From Phoronis australis (taxonomy: Eukaryota; Phoronida; Phoronidae): 64,000 bases of DNA. The notes beneath the pieces are model-generated. The model had not been told where the DNA came from, searched no databases, and saw nothing but the letters and a program-made list of their open reading frames with translations. Where the stretch lies: NCBI GenBank assembly GCA_002633005.1, contig NMRA01000087.1:576701-640700 (forward strand). Reading direction: 5' to 3'. The translations under genes and the position numbers were made by a program. How positions within the stretch are numbered: position 1 is the first letter of the stretch; each line of letters opens with the position of its first letter. Shown piece after piece: positions 9,900 to 21,319 of this stretch.

Positions 9900-11000
9900 T
9901 TCGCGGGTGAACTTTGGTCAAATAAACATTTAACTGTTCGCTGTTCGTTCTCCAGTGGCAACTCCGGTCTTGACATCGGTTTTTCAACTTTTGTTCAACT
10001 GTTGAAAGGATTTAAAATGAAAACAACCTACAAATACCATACGTACCCAGGCTGATCCGCGGGAAATTTTGTCGATACAGTCCTGGATTAAAACGAAAAG
10101 CAATAAACTTTAATTGGCCTTTTTTACTAACAGGAACACTATTAAACGAATTTGGATTTTTGGTGGTACTTACTGTACATGTATTTGAGATATACGTGTA
10201 AAAGGTATTTTTTGCATATTCAAGTACCGCGGAAAATATAACTGTGAAGCGACTCCAACCAACAACACGTGTCCGTCATTTTTTGCAGCCCCATGTATGT
10301 AGAGTAGACATAGTTAAAATGATGGCGTATCAAGTCGGCAAGCGATCGATGAACAGGGCCTGTGGTGCTCTGCAGTGGTCAGACAGTCTAGTGAGAGTGG
10401 TTTTGTTGTTTGTTTTAATGGGTGGAATTGAGATTGCGACCGGGAAGTGCAAGTCTGTTAGATCAGACCGCCTGTGCTTCAATTAGAGGAACGTCAGAGA
10501 CGCCAAGTATAACAGACTCACACTCTATTTGATTATTTTATTCTAATTGGTATTGACATTTTTGTAAGGTAAGCACTACATTTAACGGTACCGTAAATGC
10601 TTACCGTAATACGAAGTACGTCCTTCGGTGGACCTCCGTACCCTTTCGCCTTCCTGTTACACCAGAGACCTAAATAGTTGGTTAGGCTTTGCACTCGGCC
10701 ATGGTAAGATATAGCGGTCCTACATTAAACTGTCATAATTTCGTCATTTTAGAGCCTAAAACCATAATTCTGGTATCCACGTGTTCAGAAGACATGCAAA
10801 ATTTATTTTTGGGTGGTATTATTTTGTAATTTGGCCGGTTACACATGTGACTAGTCTTGAAGATCTGTGAAATGGCATCATAATCCTATTGAAAGGTGTT
10901 TATTGATTTACCAATAGTGAGATTTATGGCACTCTGACATAAATCCTATTATTTGGGCAAATAACACTTTACACCCCTTCATGCTTCATATCCAACTCCT
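9900..11000. other. Intergenic; one weak ORF with signal-like segment
   Basis: No repeat matched. A plus-strand ORF ends at 10486. Its last 55 codons start MMAYQVGKRSMNRACGAL and include a hydrophobic run (VVLLFVLMGGIEIATGKC). It could be a first coding exon with a signal peptide, but no downstream partner or recognised domain supports it. Confidence 0.2.
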
Positions 11001-11429
11001 AGTTAGTTTCTACTTAGTCCGATGGTAGCGCTGTTTGTTCATTCTCTCCAGCTTCCTGTTGGCCCAGCCTCAAGCAACAGTATATTCATTCGTAAATTTT
11101 CCCAATTAAACAATTTGATACCTCTCCCACCCTCCCTACCCTGGGTTCCACAAAATCTCAATTCAGCCGATTTATACCTTTCCCACGCTCCCTGCCTTTT
11201 GTCAAACAATATCTGCAGTTGGTTATTATTGTTATTGCAGTCACTGCTGGTACCTCCTTCAAGCCCGGATCGTGTTACAAAGATGTCATTGGCTAGCGAC
11301 CAGACCTGTACTCGAGCGTCCATTACTGCAGCTTGCCTCTCTCCACCCCGGTCCCAGGTCTCAGCACATACTGAGCCACAACACCACGTTGATCCTTACA
11401 ATATCTTTTTTATCACTCCGGCTGGTCTG

Positions 11430-12260
11430 CTCAGCTTGTCCGGAACCTGCTTTGCAGGTTGTTATAGCCCAGTTGGCTGTTTGTTATACCTTTTTAATCT
11501 TCTATATTTCTTCATGGTGTATCATTGTTATTGCCCGGGTTACGCTTCCTCGGATGGGCCATGTCAGTATTCCCGTACTGCCATGATGGCGTTTCTTCTA
11601 TGCCCATCTTGCAGAGTCTTATTTAGTTCTTCTAGTTACGTCGTAAAAAATGACATTAATGTCAATACTTATCTTGTTTTACTCTGCAACATAGCTCGTG
11701 GCGTACCCCGGGCAAAATAGTTTACGATAACTCAAATTTAACTTGTTAAATGCATTTATCGTCATTATTTTGACATTTGTCACTTTATTTTTTGTATCAA
11801 CCCTTAAGGTTTTTTTGCAATACTCGTCTCTATAGTCTCAAGGTTCTACGCTTGCATTCATGCATTCCTCTCCTCGACACCTGTTTGATCACTCATATTT
11901 CTTATGTTCAGTCTAGCTCATTCAGACACTTACGTCGTCGTCTACAAGACCGGGTGTCTGTTCATTTTTTTTGTTTTTCTCGTTATACATTATACCTGTT
12001 AGGGCTTTTGTAAGTTTTTTTTTTGTTTATAATGTGTACTTTTTCTTTAGGCCCTTCAGGCAATTCTTTTGTCTTTTGTTTTAGTTCCAACATTAAGAGC
12101 TATTCGTTGTACACACCAGTGCCGTTTTTTTCCTTGCCCATCTTGCAAAGTCTTTTTTAGTTCTTCTACTTACGTCATAATAAATGACATTATTCTCAAT
12201 CCTCATCTAGTTTTACTGTGCAACATAGTTCGTGGCGTACCCCGGGCAAAACAGATTACG
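11430..12260. repeat. Repeat D: tandem related segments
   Basis: 11580-11725 and 12115-12255 match closely (GCCCATCTTGCA.AGTCTT, TGCAACATAG.TCGTGGCGTA, CCCCGGGCAAAA). 11435-11495 also matches 13833-13890 (GCTTGTCCGGAACCTGCTTT). The 232-codon ORF across the first copy is probably fortuitous: similarity between copies does not favour any reading frame and no protein motif is recognisable. Confidence 0.55.
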
Positions 12261-12960
12261 ATAAATACACAAAACTTACCGAGAGTGGCGTAGATGAAGT
12301 AATGTCCCACGAGACGTTATTCCGCGTATCGAGAGAGACCGTTATTTCATTTTTTTTAATTCACGAAACCAATACAATGGATAAGGTGAAAGTTCTACTG
12401 GTCATGGAAGATGGGGTTGGTATTTTGGGATTCAATGATATAAAATGTTGCCAAATAGTTCAAAAGCGTGCCATGGGATATTTTCATTGATTCACCGCTT
12501 CACACCTATCTGTCCCATGCAAGGGGAATTACGATGGCTCCTTACAATGTTAAGTAGTTTTGTGTGTATGTTGAGACTTAGGAATAGACTTGTTAGCATG
12601 TATTCCCATCGATTCAACAGAGAAAAAATTGAATGGCATTTTAGCCATTGTGAACAAAACTGGTCAGTTGTTTTAATGATTAATTTGTTCAAGGAGTTTC
12701 GTTTTTGGTCATGAAGCATTTTTAAACGCAGGACCTATTCAGGTATTGTGGTGAACAAAGTTTGTTTAACAGGAATATATCACTTTTTATCTCATAATTT
12801 CAGAGGAACTATGGGTAAAACACATTATCAAATACTTAGCCAATAGGTATTCATTGACAACTACTTTCCCTAATTTTTCACTGCATTTGTTAAATTTGTG
12901 TGAACACTTATTCTCCTCTCTTGTGTTAGGTGAAGTTTGATAAACACCGATAGCTAATTC
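12255..12960. repeat. Repeat E, fullest copy
   Basis: 12262-12730 matches 20866-21310 (GGAAGATGGGGTTGGTATTT, GATTAATTTGTTCA). 12730-12955 matches 23822-24012 (CACTTTTTATCTCATAATTT, GAGGAACTATGGGTAAAA). The pieces are thus three fragments of one dispersed family. Short ORFs in it are not conserved between copies. Confidence 0.6.
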
Positions 12961-13109
12961 ATTGAAAATGCGCTAGAAACTTAGGAGGATTCTTAACTAC
13001 ATTGGGACTGTTTCAATTGCGTCATGATGAAAATAACAACCGAATTTAGTGGACATGTCAAAACAGGTTTATTGTATTGGTTATTTTATTGTTTTCTCGG
13101 TAAAAACCT

Positions 13110-13486
13110 TTTCGTGTGATTATTGCTATGCTGTGGGTTTCTCTTTTAGTGGTTTGGATTTAATGTTTTGTACCAAAACGAACAACCATTGATTCTAAGT
13201 TCAACATCAAAGAAGTTTTATTTGAAAATAAAATTTTTAGGAAATGGAAGATTTTCCTGCTCATGAAAGAGAATCATATTTGTGTGATTTCTGTCTTAGT
13301 GGTTTGGATTTGCTGTATAACACCAAAATGTGACAACAATTATTTGAAGTTCAACATGAAAGAATTTTGTACTTAATATTGAGATTTTAGTGTCGTGGAA
13401 ATAGAAGATTCTTTTCGTGAAATTTGGTTTGATAATTTAGATTTGTGTTTGCTGGTCTTATCGATAAAAAAATTCAAAACCATCGT
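13110..13486. repeat. Dispersed repeat upstream of SINE B with internal tandem duplication
   Basis: Two to three imperfect tandem units of about 140 bp (TTAGTGGTTTGGATTT ... AAGTTCAACAT ... AAAGAA) lead into SINE B. The same arrangement recurs at 26130-26365 with one unit. No coding potential is seen. Confidence 0.55.
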
Positions 13487-13620
13487 TGACTTTGTCGTAG
13501 GCGGTGTGGCCTAGTCGCGTAAGTGTTCGCTTCTTGAACTCAAGGCCGTGGATTCTAGTCCCGCTGTAGCACACTGTTACGCCCTTGAGTCAGCTCTCAG
13601 CTTCTCAGCTCAGTTTTAAC
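13487..13620 (+). mobile_element. tRNA-like SINE B, copy 1
   Basis: A tRNA-like head starts GTGTGGCCTAGTCGCG (box A-like TGGCCTAGTCG) with a box B-like GGATTCTAGTCC about 45 bp on, the spacing and long variable region suggesting a Leu/Ser-type tRNA ancestor. The 3' flank GCTCAGTTTTAACTAT is shared with the copy at 26366-26500. It is not a functional tRNA gene: the acceptor ends do not pair and box B is degenerate. Confidence 0.5.
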
Positions 13621-13639
13621 TATGTACTTACCTATGTAA

Positions 13640-15725
13640 CTATGTATAAATCCAATTTTTGATAGCCTCTGACGCAAATGTGGAACATAAGAATTTCTGA
13701 TAATGTTTTGAAGAACATTGCATAAAACATAGTATCTGAAATTTTCGATCTAATCCAATCAGTCATTTATGAAATACGATGCCACGAAGGAAGCAAAATT
13801 TGACATTTCTCTCTCTTACATATAACTCTTTAGCTTGTCCGGAACCTGCTTTGCCAGGTTGTCATAGCCCAGTTGGCTGTTTGGTGTACCCACTTGATAC
13901 TTTATATGATATTTGCCCGTTTGGCAGTTTGTACCCATTTGATGATTATTATCGAATTTGTCGTTTTGCTCGACCCACTTGGTAGGCAATCGGCCAATAC
14001 CCATTTGGTATTATGTACCCATTTGGTATTATGTACCCATTTGGTACTATACTAAACTGTGCCACTTTGAACGAGAAACATTGCAATGAATCGATGTACC
14101 CTTCTCGACTAGATCGCCTCGGCTTTTTAACTACTTTCTATGTCAGAGACCCGGGGTCGGAGGTCGTGACCTTTTAAGAAAAGCCGAGCTATTTTTGTCA
14201 AATAATGCTTTTACTCAAAACCAATTGAAAATTTAAACAAAATAGAAATAAAGTGAATTTGTAAATTAAGGTTTAGCAACTATTATAGCTTACTATACAT
14301 TTTATCACGCTAAGCTTCGACCGTGAAAATATCGTCTGCTAAAGACGGTTACCATAGGTAACTGAGTATAAAGCTCAAGTCAAAGGATCCCGACGAAACG
14401 ATACCTGCATTCAAATTGGAGATCGATGATTTACAACTGAGAGAACATGAGAGAAAAATTTCACTGAATTAAAATGCCGTTTTTAAGGAAATTATCCGTC
14501 TTATTTTTCATAGCGTATTAATGTCGGTACAATGCCCTTTGTTGAACATGCGATTGTTGCGCGTGCTCATAAGTATTCTGGTTTCGCGTTCGATGACGTC
14601 AGCCGCTAAGTCGTGCTGTGGTAAAGTCGACGACCCAAAACTCTTGCGGCCCGGGTTCGAAACCGACCTCGGTTGCCGCCAAAAAGTTATTTCACTAGTG
14701 AGATAACTGAATGGGTTATTTCACGACTGTATTGGCCAGTCGAGGCTGATATTGGGGTATAAAATATATTATTCTTGTGTTGTTTTATTTGTACCCAATA
14801 ACTTTATTTATCCCTTTAACTCCATGACAGGTCATTACCACGACTCACTTCTAAAACTGCATACGTATTGGCGTGTCTGTTTGAAACTTCTCTTAACTCC
14901 TTTGTCAACGTTCAAGTAATGAACAATGTCGTTTAGGCTGTCTTAATCTAAAAAAGCTGTATGCGTTCAGATAAAGCCATGATCGTGCTGAGTTGAAGGG
15001 ACGTAGTCAACCAACCTCGTACGTACTACTTACTATCTTAACCTCCTTTTATTCACGACTTATTTTGTCTCTTACGGGAATACGTTTTAGTAGAAACTAG
15101 TTTGAGGTCACTAAATACGCATTACTTTTCCTCTAGTCATGTGGATACTTTTTTGAAAACTGGGCAATTAAAATATTGCACTACAGCGTTAATTATCAAA
15201 TCAACCTAACATCAAAACCAACTTTAATATTTTCGTACTAATGTTGAAACCAAACAGTTTATGTAACGCTAGTCAATGTTCGAAAATTTGGAACTACTTT
15301 GAACAAAATTCATGGAACTTGTTAAATCGTCCTGTGAATTGATAGGTGATTGAGGTTAAAACCACAAATTTGAAGCGTTTTACTTTAAAGGTGCAACGAC
15401 AAGTAATGGGACAGATATTTGTGAAATCCAGAAAACAGGTTTAGTATCCTTATAAGAAACACCTGCTTTTCTCTGGGCATAACATTTTAGTTAAAGTGTA
15501 GATGCTTATCAGCTGAAGTTGGGACACGACCAACCTTTAATGATAAATCATGATAGACTAATTTAAACGTTCCGGAGACGAAATGATAAGATAACTTTTT
15601 TCAAGTGCACCTGTTTTTTTTCAGCGCAGTTTTAGTTCTTCCGTGCAAAGCAACAAAAAAGACGACGACTGAGACGATGCAATCCAAAGCGCGATTTCTT
15701 AGGATACCTCTTCCTCTTCACAGCC
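13640..15725. repeat. Duplicated block matching 27490-28745, with a nested insertion
   Basis: 13650-13830 aligns with 27510-27700 and 14815-15725 with 27705-28745 (AATGAACAATGTCGTTT, GGTTTAGTATCCTTAT, AACAGTTTATGTAACG-like blocks). The middle, about 13834-14815, is absent from the other copy. It holds a piece of repeat D, a run of GTACCCATTTGGTATTAT units (13935-14045) and repeat A copy 2. Confidence 0.65.
14066..14760 (+). mobile_element. Dispersed repeat A with tRNA-like promoter boxes, copy 2
   Basis: About 700 bp. The 5' part matches 3527-3645 in reverse (AACGAGAAACATTGCAATGA onward). A tRNA-like region near 14600-14675 has box B GGGTTCGAAACC. The near-palindrome GTTATTTCACT/AGTGAGATAAC is at 14686-14707, and the end is GAGGCTGATATTGGGGTATA. 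It sits inside an insertion within the duplicated block at 13.6-15.7 kb. Confidence 0.6.
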
Positions 15726-15730
15726 TCTAC

Positions 15731-15870
15731 CAGTGACGGATCTACAGGGGGGTGTTAAGGGGTTTAAGCCCCCCTAAGGACAGGACCAAAAAATTGATAG
15801 TATAAAACGTCGCCAGCAAAACGGAAACGGCACCGCCAGAGAGGGTAAAACCCAAGAAACCCACCTCGAA
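15731..15870. mobile_element. hAT-like MITE end, copy 1
   Basis: Starts CAGTGACGGATCTACAGGGG with a short GGGGTTTAAGCCCCCCT hairpin, then AAACGTCGCCAGCAAAACG, matching 25888-25980. CAGTGGCGGATC-type termini are common among hAT superfamily elements. The right end is not evident. Confidence 0.45.
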
Positions 15871-16370
15871 AAAAATGAAAATATAATTTCCTTGCACTGC
15901 GAATTGCTGTAATCAAGAAAAGCAACGCATTTCTAGTTTTCGTGACTCATAGGCAAGTTGCGCGGTGTTCAATTTTGAGCGCGATTCCGTCGACACTTCT
16001 GAAGTAGCCAAGCACATTAGATGGATCCACCGCTGAAAAAGCAAAGGTCTACAGCTGACTTTTAGGTAACTAGTAAGATTATGTTTTGATATGATTATGG
16101 TACTGCAACCTTGATATTCAGATGAATCGACTTGGAAAGTTTTTACATCATCTGTCATGCCTTGACATGCCATCGCATTGCACAGTCTTGTAATTTAAAT
16201 TTGACTGGTGTCTGATCAATTGTCTTGCGCATTAAATATACAGTGTACATGTAATGTGTATATTTTAAAAAACGATCAACTCGTTTTCCGAAGAATTGTT
16301 TGGTCTTTTGAAAGGGCCGTTTCGGCGGGTGCTGTGGTTTGGTAGCTAGTCCGTTTCAATAGCAGGTTAG

Positions 16371-16497
16371 GCCTATACAAGGAATGAACCCAAGGGCACT
16401 CGTATTGGCAAGATGAACGCATTCGCAAACAGTAGGCCTATACAAGGAATGAATCCAAGGGCACTCGTATTGGCAAGAAGAACGCATTCGCAAACAG
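16371..16497. repeat. Tandem duplication, about 63-bp unit, two copies
   Basis: GGCCTATACAAGGAATGAAC to GCATTCGCAAACAGT occurs twice head to tail with three or four differences. It is recent compared with other repeats here and has no coding sense. Confidence 0.75.
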
Positions 16498-16699
16498 TGT
16501 ACTTCTCAGCCTTGAGGAACTCACGCGGTGTTCGGTAGGCCTCCTCCGCCTGGGTTCTTACCTCAACACTGACCGTCTTCCTGCCTGTAATGAGCATCAC
16601 TGCTGTCTTCTATACCTCACAAAGACGCACTCGATCAAACGTCCATGCCTATGGGCGTCTATTTGGTGTTACAAATTCAGGCTTCAAGTGTTCAGATAT

Positions 16700-16960
16700 T
16701 GGAATGTTTATTCAGAAAATTGCAAGAAATGCAAATAGGTCTTGGTATACATCTTCTTCGACAAAAGCGCAAGATTTGAAGCAGTCCATGATGAACGGCC
16801 AAATATAGTGGCGCTTGTAACTCTTTTGAATAGAGTTGAAAATCTCAAGGAGTTTAGTGTCAAGCTGCAAAATCGAGATGCTGACATTGCTTACAAGCTC
16901 ATTAAAACTGCAGTTGACGAAGTGCAACCATTAAGAACAAGCATCGATGATCTATGTTAG
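16700..16960 (+). pseudogene. Possible hAT/ZMYM1-type transposase fragment
   Basis: The frame ending at 16960 reads FFDKSARFEAVHDE, then VALVTLLNRVENLKEFSVKL, QNRDADIAYKLIKT and AVDEVQPLRTSID. The pattern of a helix with L-x-x-FSVKLQ, then D-x-x-A and L-x-x-LR resembles the region before the dimerisation segment of hAT-type transposases related to ZMYM1. Only about 70 residues are present, with frame changes upstream. Assignment is by pattern memory only. Confidence 0.3.
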
Positions 16961-17523
16961 GGATGAATGGTTCCAAGACGCGCAAACGATAGCTGAGAAC
17001 ATTTGATCCAATATTTAGATTCCTGGGATTTCGAGACACCAAAAGCAGAGCGCTAACGCTCCTGCAGAAACATTCAGGTAATATGTTACAATTCTACACA
17101 TTTTGTACATAATGTCTCTTTTCTGACTTAATTTTAACTGCTGCTTGTGTACAATGAAAACGAAATAGAAATCAATTTCGGACATAACAAATTTACCCAG
17201 GGTCCACGAGCGCAAAGAAACTGATTCTAGTTTGCATTTCCACTTGGCTATTTATCTACTTTATAACCAAAATCTATGTCGCGTAGTGCATAGTTAAATT
17301 TGTTGTCAATAAAAGAACAATAAAAATACCCTTCCTGGCAGGTGGAACTGTCATTTCTTGTGCCATTTGCAGGATGAGAGATGCAGACTTAGGCTCACTG
17401 GAGGATGGGATGCATTTCTGGGACATAGACTTGCCATCACCAGATTTCCCAAGGTGACTGACTCCCTTCTGATTGTCGTCATTTTAAGTAACACGTTGTG
17501 TCTTTTGTTAATATTAGTATTTT

Positions 17524-17565
17524 AAATAAAAGCAAAAGATATTAAAATATCTTTTGCTTTTATTT
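17524..17565. repeat. Perfect 20-bp inverted repeat with 2-nt spacer
   Basis: The left arm AAATAAAAGCAAAAGATATT (17524-17543) and its exact complement (17546-17565) could extrude as a cruciform or fold as a hairpin. No flanking gene whose terminator or processing site it could be is evident. Confidence 0.85.
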
Positions 17566-18099
17566 ATTTCAACGAGAGCTCCGCTGCTGGCGTCCTTTTA
17601 AAATGCTCAACATCAAGAGTAGGCGTAACTTGAGTTCCACACTCAAGCACGCACTCGGACGGCTACATCTTCCCAAACTAAGAGAGAGGATATTGATAAT
17701 ACGTGTATCCCTTATTGATCCTGTGAGGCAGAAAGATCATTTTCTGTGCTCAGGTGTGTGAAGACACATTTGAGGGCCACTTTGTCTGAGGAAAGGCTTA
17801 CTGTGTTATCACTGATGGCCATGCATTAGAAATAACTAAAAGATTGGACACGTTACTGACAGTCAAGCGCTTTATCCAGAGCCACCCACGGCATGCTTTA
17901 TGCAAGTGTATCTTGTTTGACTGAAAGTGTACCAAGTTCTATCAATAAGTTACGGCAAGATGCATAAAATACATGTATGAGCAACTACTGGGGATCAAAA
18001 TGTGTCTGGAGAGCAGTTTCCAATTCTGATATTTTGCATAGTATTCTTTTGGTCTTGGAACGGACAGGGACAGCTTATTTGTATAGCTATTGACTCTCA

Positions 18100-18640
18100 C
18101 TGTACATCTGGCGTGCGTTCAGTAGACGCTAGGACCTACGCTAGGGCCTAGTTAAAACCTAGTCAAAGTCACGTGCTCTCATTTAAAATACAGGGCGATA
18201 TATCACGTAATCTCGCGAAGTCTTGCTTTTAAGCGAGGTCCTAGCGTTACTAAACGAGAGGCTGGTTTCTCGGCGACCTGGTCTTGTAATATTTTTACCA
18301 CAGTGTGCTTTGTAAAGCTATCTATTGACCAGTTAGTACTTTTTGGTTTCACCACAGATCGCGTATTTTTGTAGAAATATTGGCTCTCATTATACCTCTG
18401 GTCCGTTGGCGCACTGGCCACAATGTGCTTTGTTAAACTATTCATCTCAGTCAGTACTTTTTGGTTCCGCGACAGGTTGACTATTATTATTGCGATAATA
18501 AGCATAGGCGTGCTTTTGGTCTCGTGGAGGACCAGGCCAGATTATTTGTGTTCACATTTGGTCCCTCGGCGAACTGGTTTCTATATATTTTCACCTCGAT
18601 GTACAGCATGTTTTGATTCCGTGAAAACTTTTTCACGTGA
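18100..18640. repeat. Imperfect tandem units of about 140 bp
   Basis: Recurring blocks: ACAATGTGCTTTGT.AA, CAGT.AGTACTTTTTGGTT, TC..GGCGAACTGG and CTAGG.CCTA. They span about 18270-18400, 18405-18530 and 18540-18640. Overlapping short ORFs on both strands are side effects. Confidence 0.45.
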
Positions 18641-18849
18641 TTTGTTTCCTGATACTTTAGAATACATTAGACGTTTTTCAACTGTTGGGACTCATGGCAG
18701 CCCAACAATCAGCGTGATTCAGTTTCATAAAGTGATATTTAAGTGCTTATTGTCACTTTTAATAATAGAATATGCGCGGAGATCACCGCTATTCGTCAGT
18801 TTTTTCTCGTAGCAGACTGAACATCTGTTTATTTCCGGGCACACAAGTA

Positions 18850-18960
18850 CCGGTCTTCATTCTTAAAGAGCTTGAGGCTGCTGCCACGCGATCATCTGAT
18901 GATCAAGTATTGGTGACCTTTTTCTTAAACATTGGGTACTTGTCTAAACCACTGTATAGA
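18850..18960. repeat. Second copy of the repeat at 1-115
   Basis: Shares ACGCGATCATCTGATGATCA, TTTTTCTTAAACATTG and TTGTCTAAACCACTGT with the left edge of the window, in the same orientation. Confidence 0.7.
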
Positions 18961-18989
18961 CCCAATTCACGCGGCCGACATTAAAATCC

Positions 18990-20430
18990 AAAGCGAGGCT
19001 CACTGCGATAAACAAAGCGGAAGTTGACATTGCGTGAGTTAAATAGCCGGTCTTTCGAGTCCAACCTGGATATCAAATTTGAATAATGTGTCAACAATTA
19101 ACCACGGAGACGTAGAAAATTACACAAGGGAACAAGTTAAGGCGCCAAAGAGTTGTCTGGCGAAAGGGTTTGAAAGTAATTTTTTGGAAAACTAGGTTCG
19201 AAATATGAAAAGTAAATATGACCAAATTGCGGCGATCGTAGTGTTGCAGATTAGGTATTATGCTGAATGCAGGGTTACGTTTTTTTCTTGTAAGTTGTTG
19301 ATCAAAATACTTTCTACACGAACCAGGTCATCTGCTCGTATTGTTGACGAGTTGAAGACATATTCGACTGTGGTGGCTGTCATTTGCAATTAGTCACATA
19401 TGGTTTAATTTGTTGAGCAAGAATATTAACATCAAGCAAAGCCTGGTCCTGGTGAGGTATGCACTCACTGGGACTAACAATTGATTTGTCATTGATCTGA
19501 AAGAATAATTGATGTTATTAAATATATTTTTATTAAAATAAAAAACAGGCTTGTAATTGAAAATAAAAATTATTTGACCATCAATTCTGCTTTCTTGGTT
19601 GTAATAATTCTTACGTCTATTTCATGTGTTACGTTTCAAATATCAGTCTAGACCAAGTTGAATTTTAAAATTAAAACACCTAATTCGTTCGTCCAAAGCA
19701 TAACCTCGTTTTAGAACTCAATTTCAGTTAACTGGACAAAGGAATCATAGTTATCATGTTTCTCCAGGAGCCTCGTTCATCCGAGGGGAAAGGTGCCAGT
19801 GCCTATTGAGAGGGGATTTTTTGGCCGAGTGAGGGGAACAATCTACCTCCCGATCACCGTCAATAGCACCCCTGCCCTGTTGCAAGCTCTCATAGGCTCT
19901 GTCTCAATTTAAATTAGCCTTTTGTGCTCTTAAGAATTGTCACCTGTGTGGTTACAGGTGATGTGAACTCAAAGAGAATTTTTCACTAGGGGAATTTTTT
20001 ATGCCTCGTGGGGGAAATTTCGAGTGATATTTCAGTATAGGGCCGATATTGGGCCCCATGTTCGAGGGATTGAGGGCCCTGTCCTTTTTGGAAAGAAATA
20101 TTATAATGTTTCAACCCGTAGTCATGAAAACACAGCCTGGCTGGCCCATTCTCCGGTCGTTACTATCAAGCTTGGCAACCGAGATGCGACAAAATATGAT
20201 CTAACATTTGTAAATTTTACACGGACATATTTTGCTTCGTCGCGGCGTATCGCAACGACCCAACGCTCCGAATCTCAACGTCTTTAGGGATTGTAAAGCA
20301 GACAGTTGAGTGTCCGTATTTTTTCTAGCCGTTCGCGGAGCAACGCGGACTGAAATACAACTATGCCGATAAGCTAACAAAGCTATCGTAGCGAGCCTCG
20401 TTTTGGAACACGCCTCCTGTCGGGAAATTA
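18990..20430. other. No recognised feature
   Basis: Mixed A/T-rich sequence. The GAGGGGAA-rich patch at 19775-19850 and short ORFs of 62 and 87 codons have no further support. Confidence 0.35.
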
Positions 20431-20431
20431 T

Positions 20432-20864
20432 CGTCTGCTAAAGTAGGTTACCACTGGTAACTGAATATAATTCTCAAGTCTAAGATCTTGACAACACGAT
20501 ACCCGCATTCAAACTGGAGATGTGTGATTTACAAGTAAGAGGACATGAGGGAAAAATTTCACTGAATTAAGATATCATTTTTATGGAAATTATGTGTTTT
20601 ATTTTTCGTAGCGTATAAGTACAGTACAATGCGGTTTGTTGAACGTGCGATTATTGCGCGTGCTCATTTAAGTATTCTATTTTCACTCTTGATGACGTCA
20701 GTCGCTGCATGGTGCAGTGGCAAAGTCGGCGACAAGCAATACGAGGGTCCCGGGTTCGACTCCGTCCTCTGTTTCCCGCCAAATCGTTATCTCACTAGTG
20801 AGATAACTTTATGGGTTATTACACGGTTGTATCTGCCATTTGACGCTAATATTGTGGTTTAAAT
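20432..20864 (+). mobile_element. Dispersed repeat A with tRNA-like promoter boxes, copy 3 (5' truncated)
   Basis: Begins within the unit (TCGTCTGCTAAAGTAGG). It keeps the best Pol III-like boxes: box A TGGTGCAGTGG at 20710-20720 and box B GGGTTCGACTCC at 20752-20763. The 22-bp palindrome at 20786-20807 (GTTATCTCACT and its complement) is perfect. It ends GACGCTAATATTGTGG. The tRNA-like part sits near the 3' end of the repeat, which is unusual for a SINE, where it normally forms the 5' head. Confidence 0.6.
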
Positions 20865-20865
20865 A

Positions 20866-21310
20866 CACAAATCGTTCCGAGAGTGGCATAGATGCCACGA
20901 GACATTATTCTGCGTATCGACAGGGTCCGTTATTGCATTTTTTTAATTTACGAAATCAATACAATGTATAAGGTGGGAGTTCTACTTGTCATGGAAGATG
21001 GGGTTGGTATTTTGGGATTCAGTGATATAAAATGTTGCGAAAAGGCTCAAAAGTGTGCCATGGGATATTTTCGTTGGCTCACCTCTTCACACCTATTGTT
21101 CCCACGCAAGGGGACTTACGATGGCTCCTTTCAAGGTTAAGTAGTTTTTGTGTATATTGAAACTTTGGAAGACTTGTTAGCTTGGATTCCCATCGACTCA
21201 CCACAGAAAAAATTGAATGGCATTTTAGCAGTTGTGAACAAAGCTGGTCAGTTGTTTTAATGATTAATTTGTTCATGGAGTTTCGGTTTTAGTCATGATG
21301 CATTATTAAA
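20866..21310. repeat. Repeat E, partial copy
   Basis: Matches 12262-12730 at roughly 80-85 percent by eye, directly abutting the end of repeat A copy 3. Small indels shift all reading frames. Confidence 0.65.
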
Positions 21311-21319
21311 CGCAAGAGC

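Noticed and set aside
10244-10486. 80-codon ORF with hydrophobic segment as a real secreted peptide
   Set aside because: One hydrophobic stretch alone is weak; no partner exon, homologous copy or motif found, so it is only mentioned in the intergenic entry.
11022-11720. 232-codon plus-strand ORF
   Set aside because: Lies in repeat D, has no recognisable domain, and its partner copy at 12.1 kb does not conserve an ORF of comparable length.
18203-18505. 100-codon minus-strand ORF
   Set aside because: Spans imperfect tandem repeats; no domain.
20703-20775. Functional tRNA gene
   Set aside because: Boxes A and B are present, but the acceptor and anticodon stems do not pair convincingly and the segment is part of a dispersed repeat.
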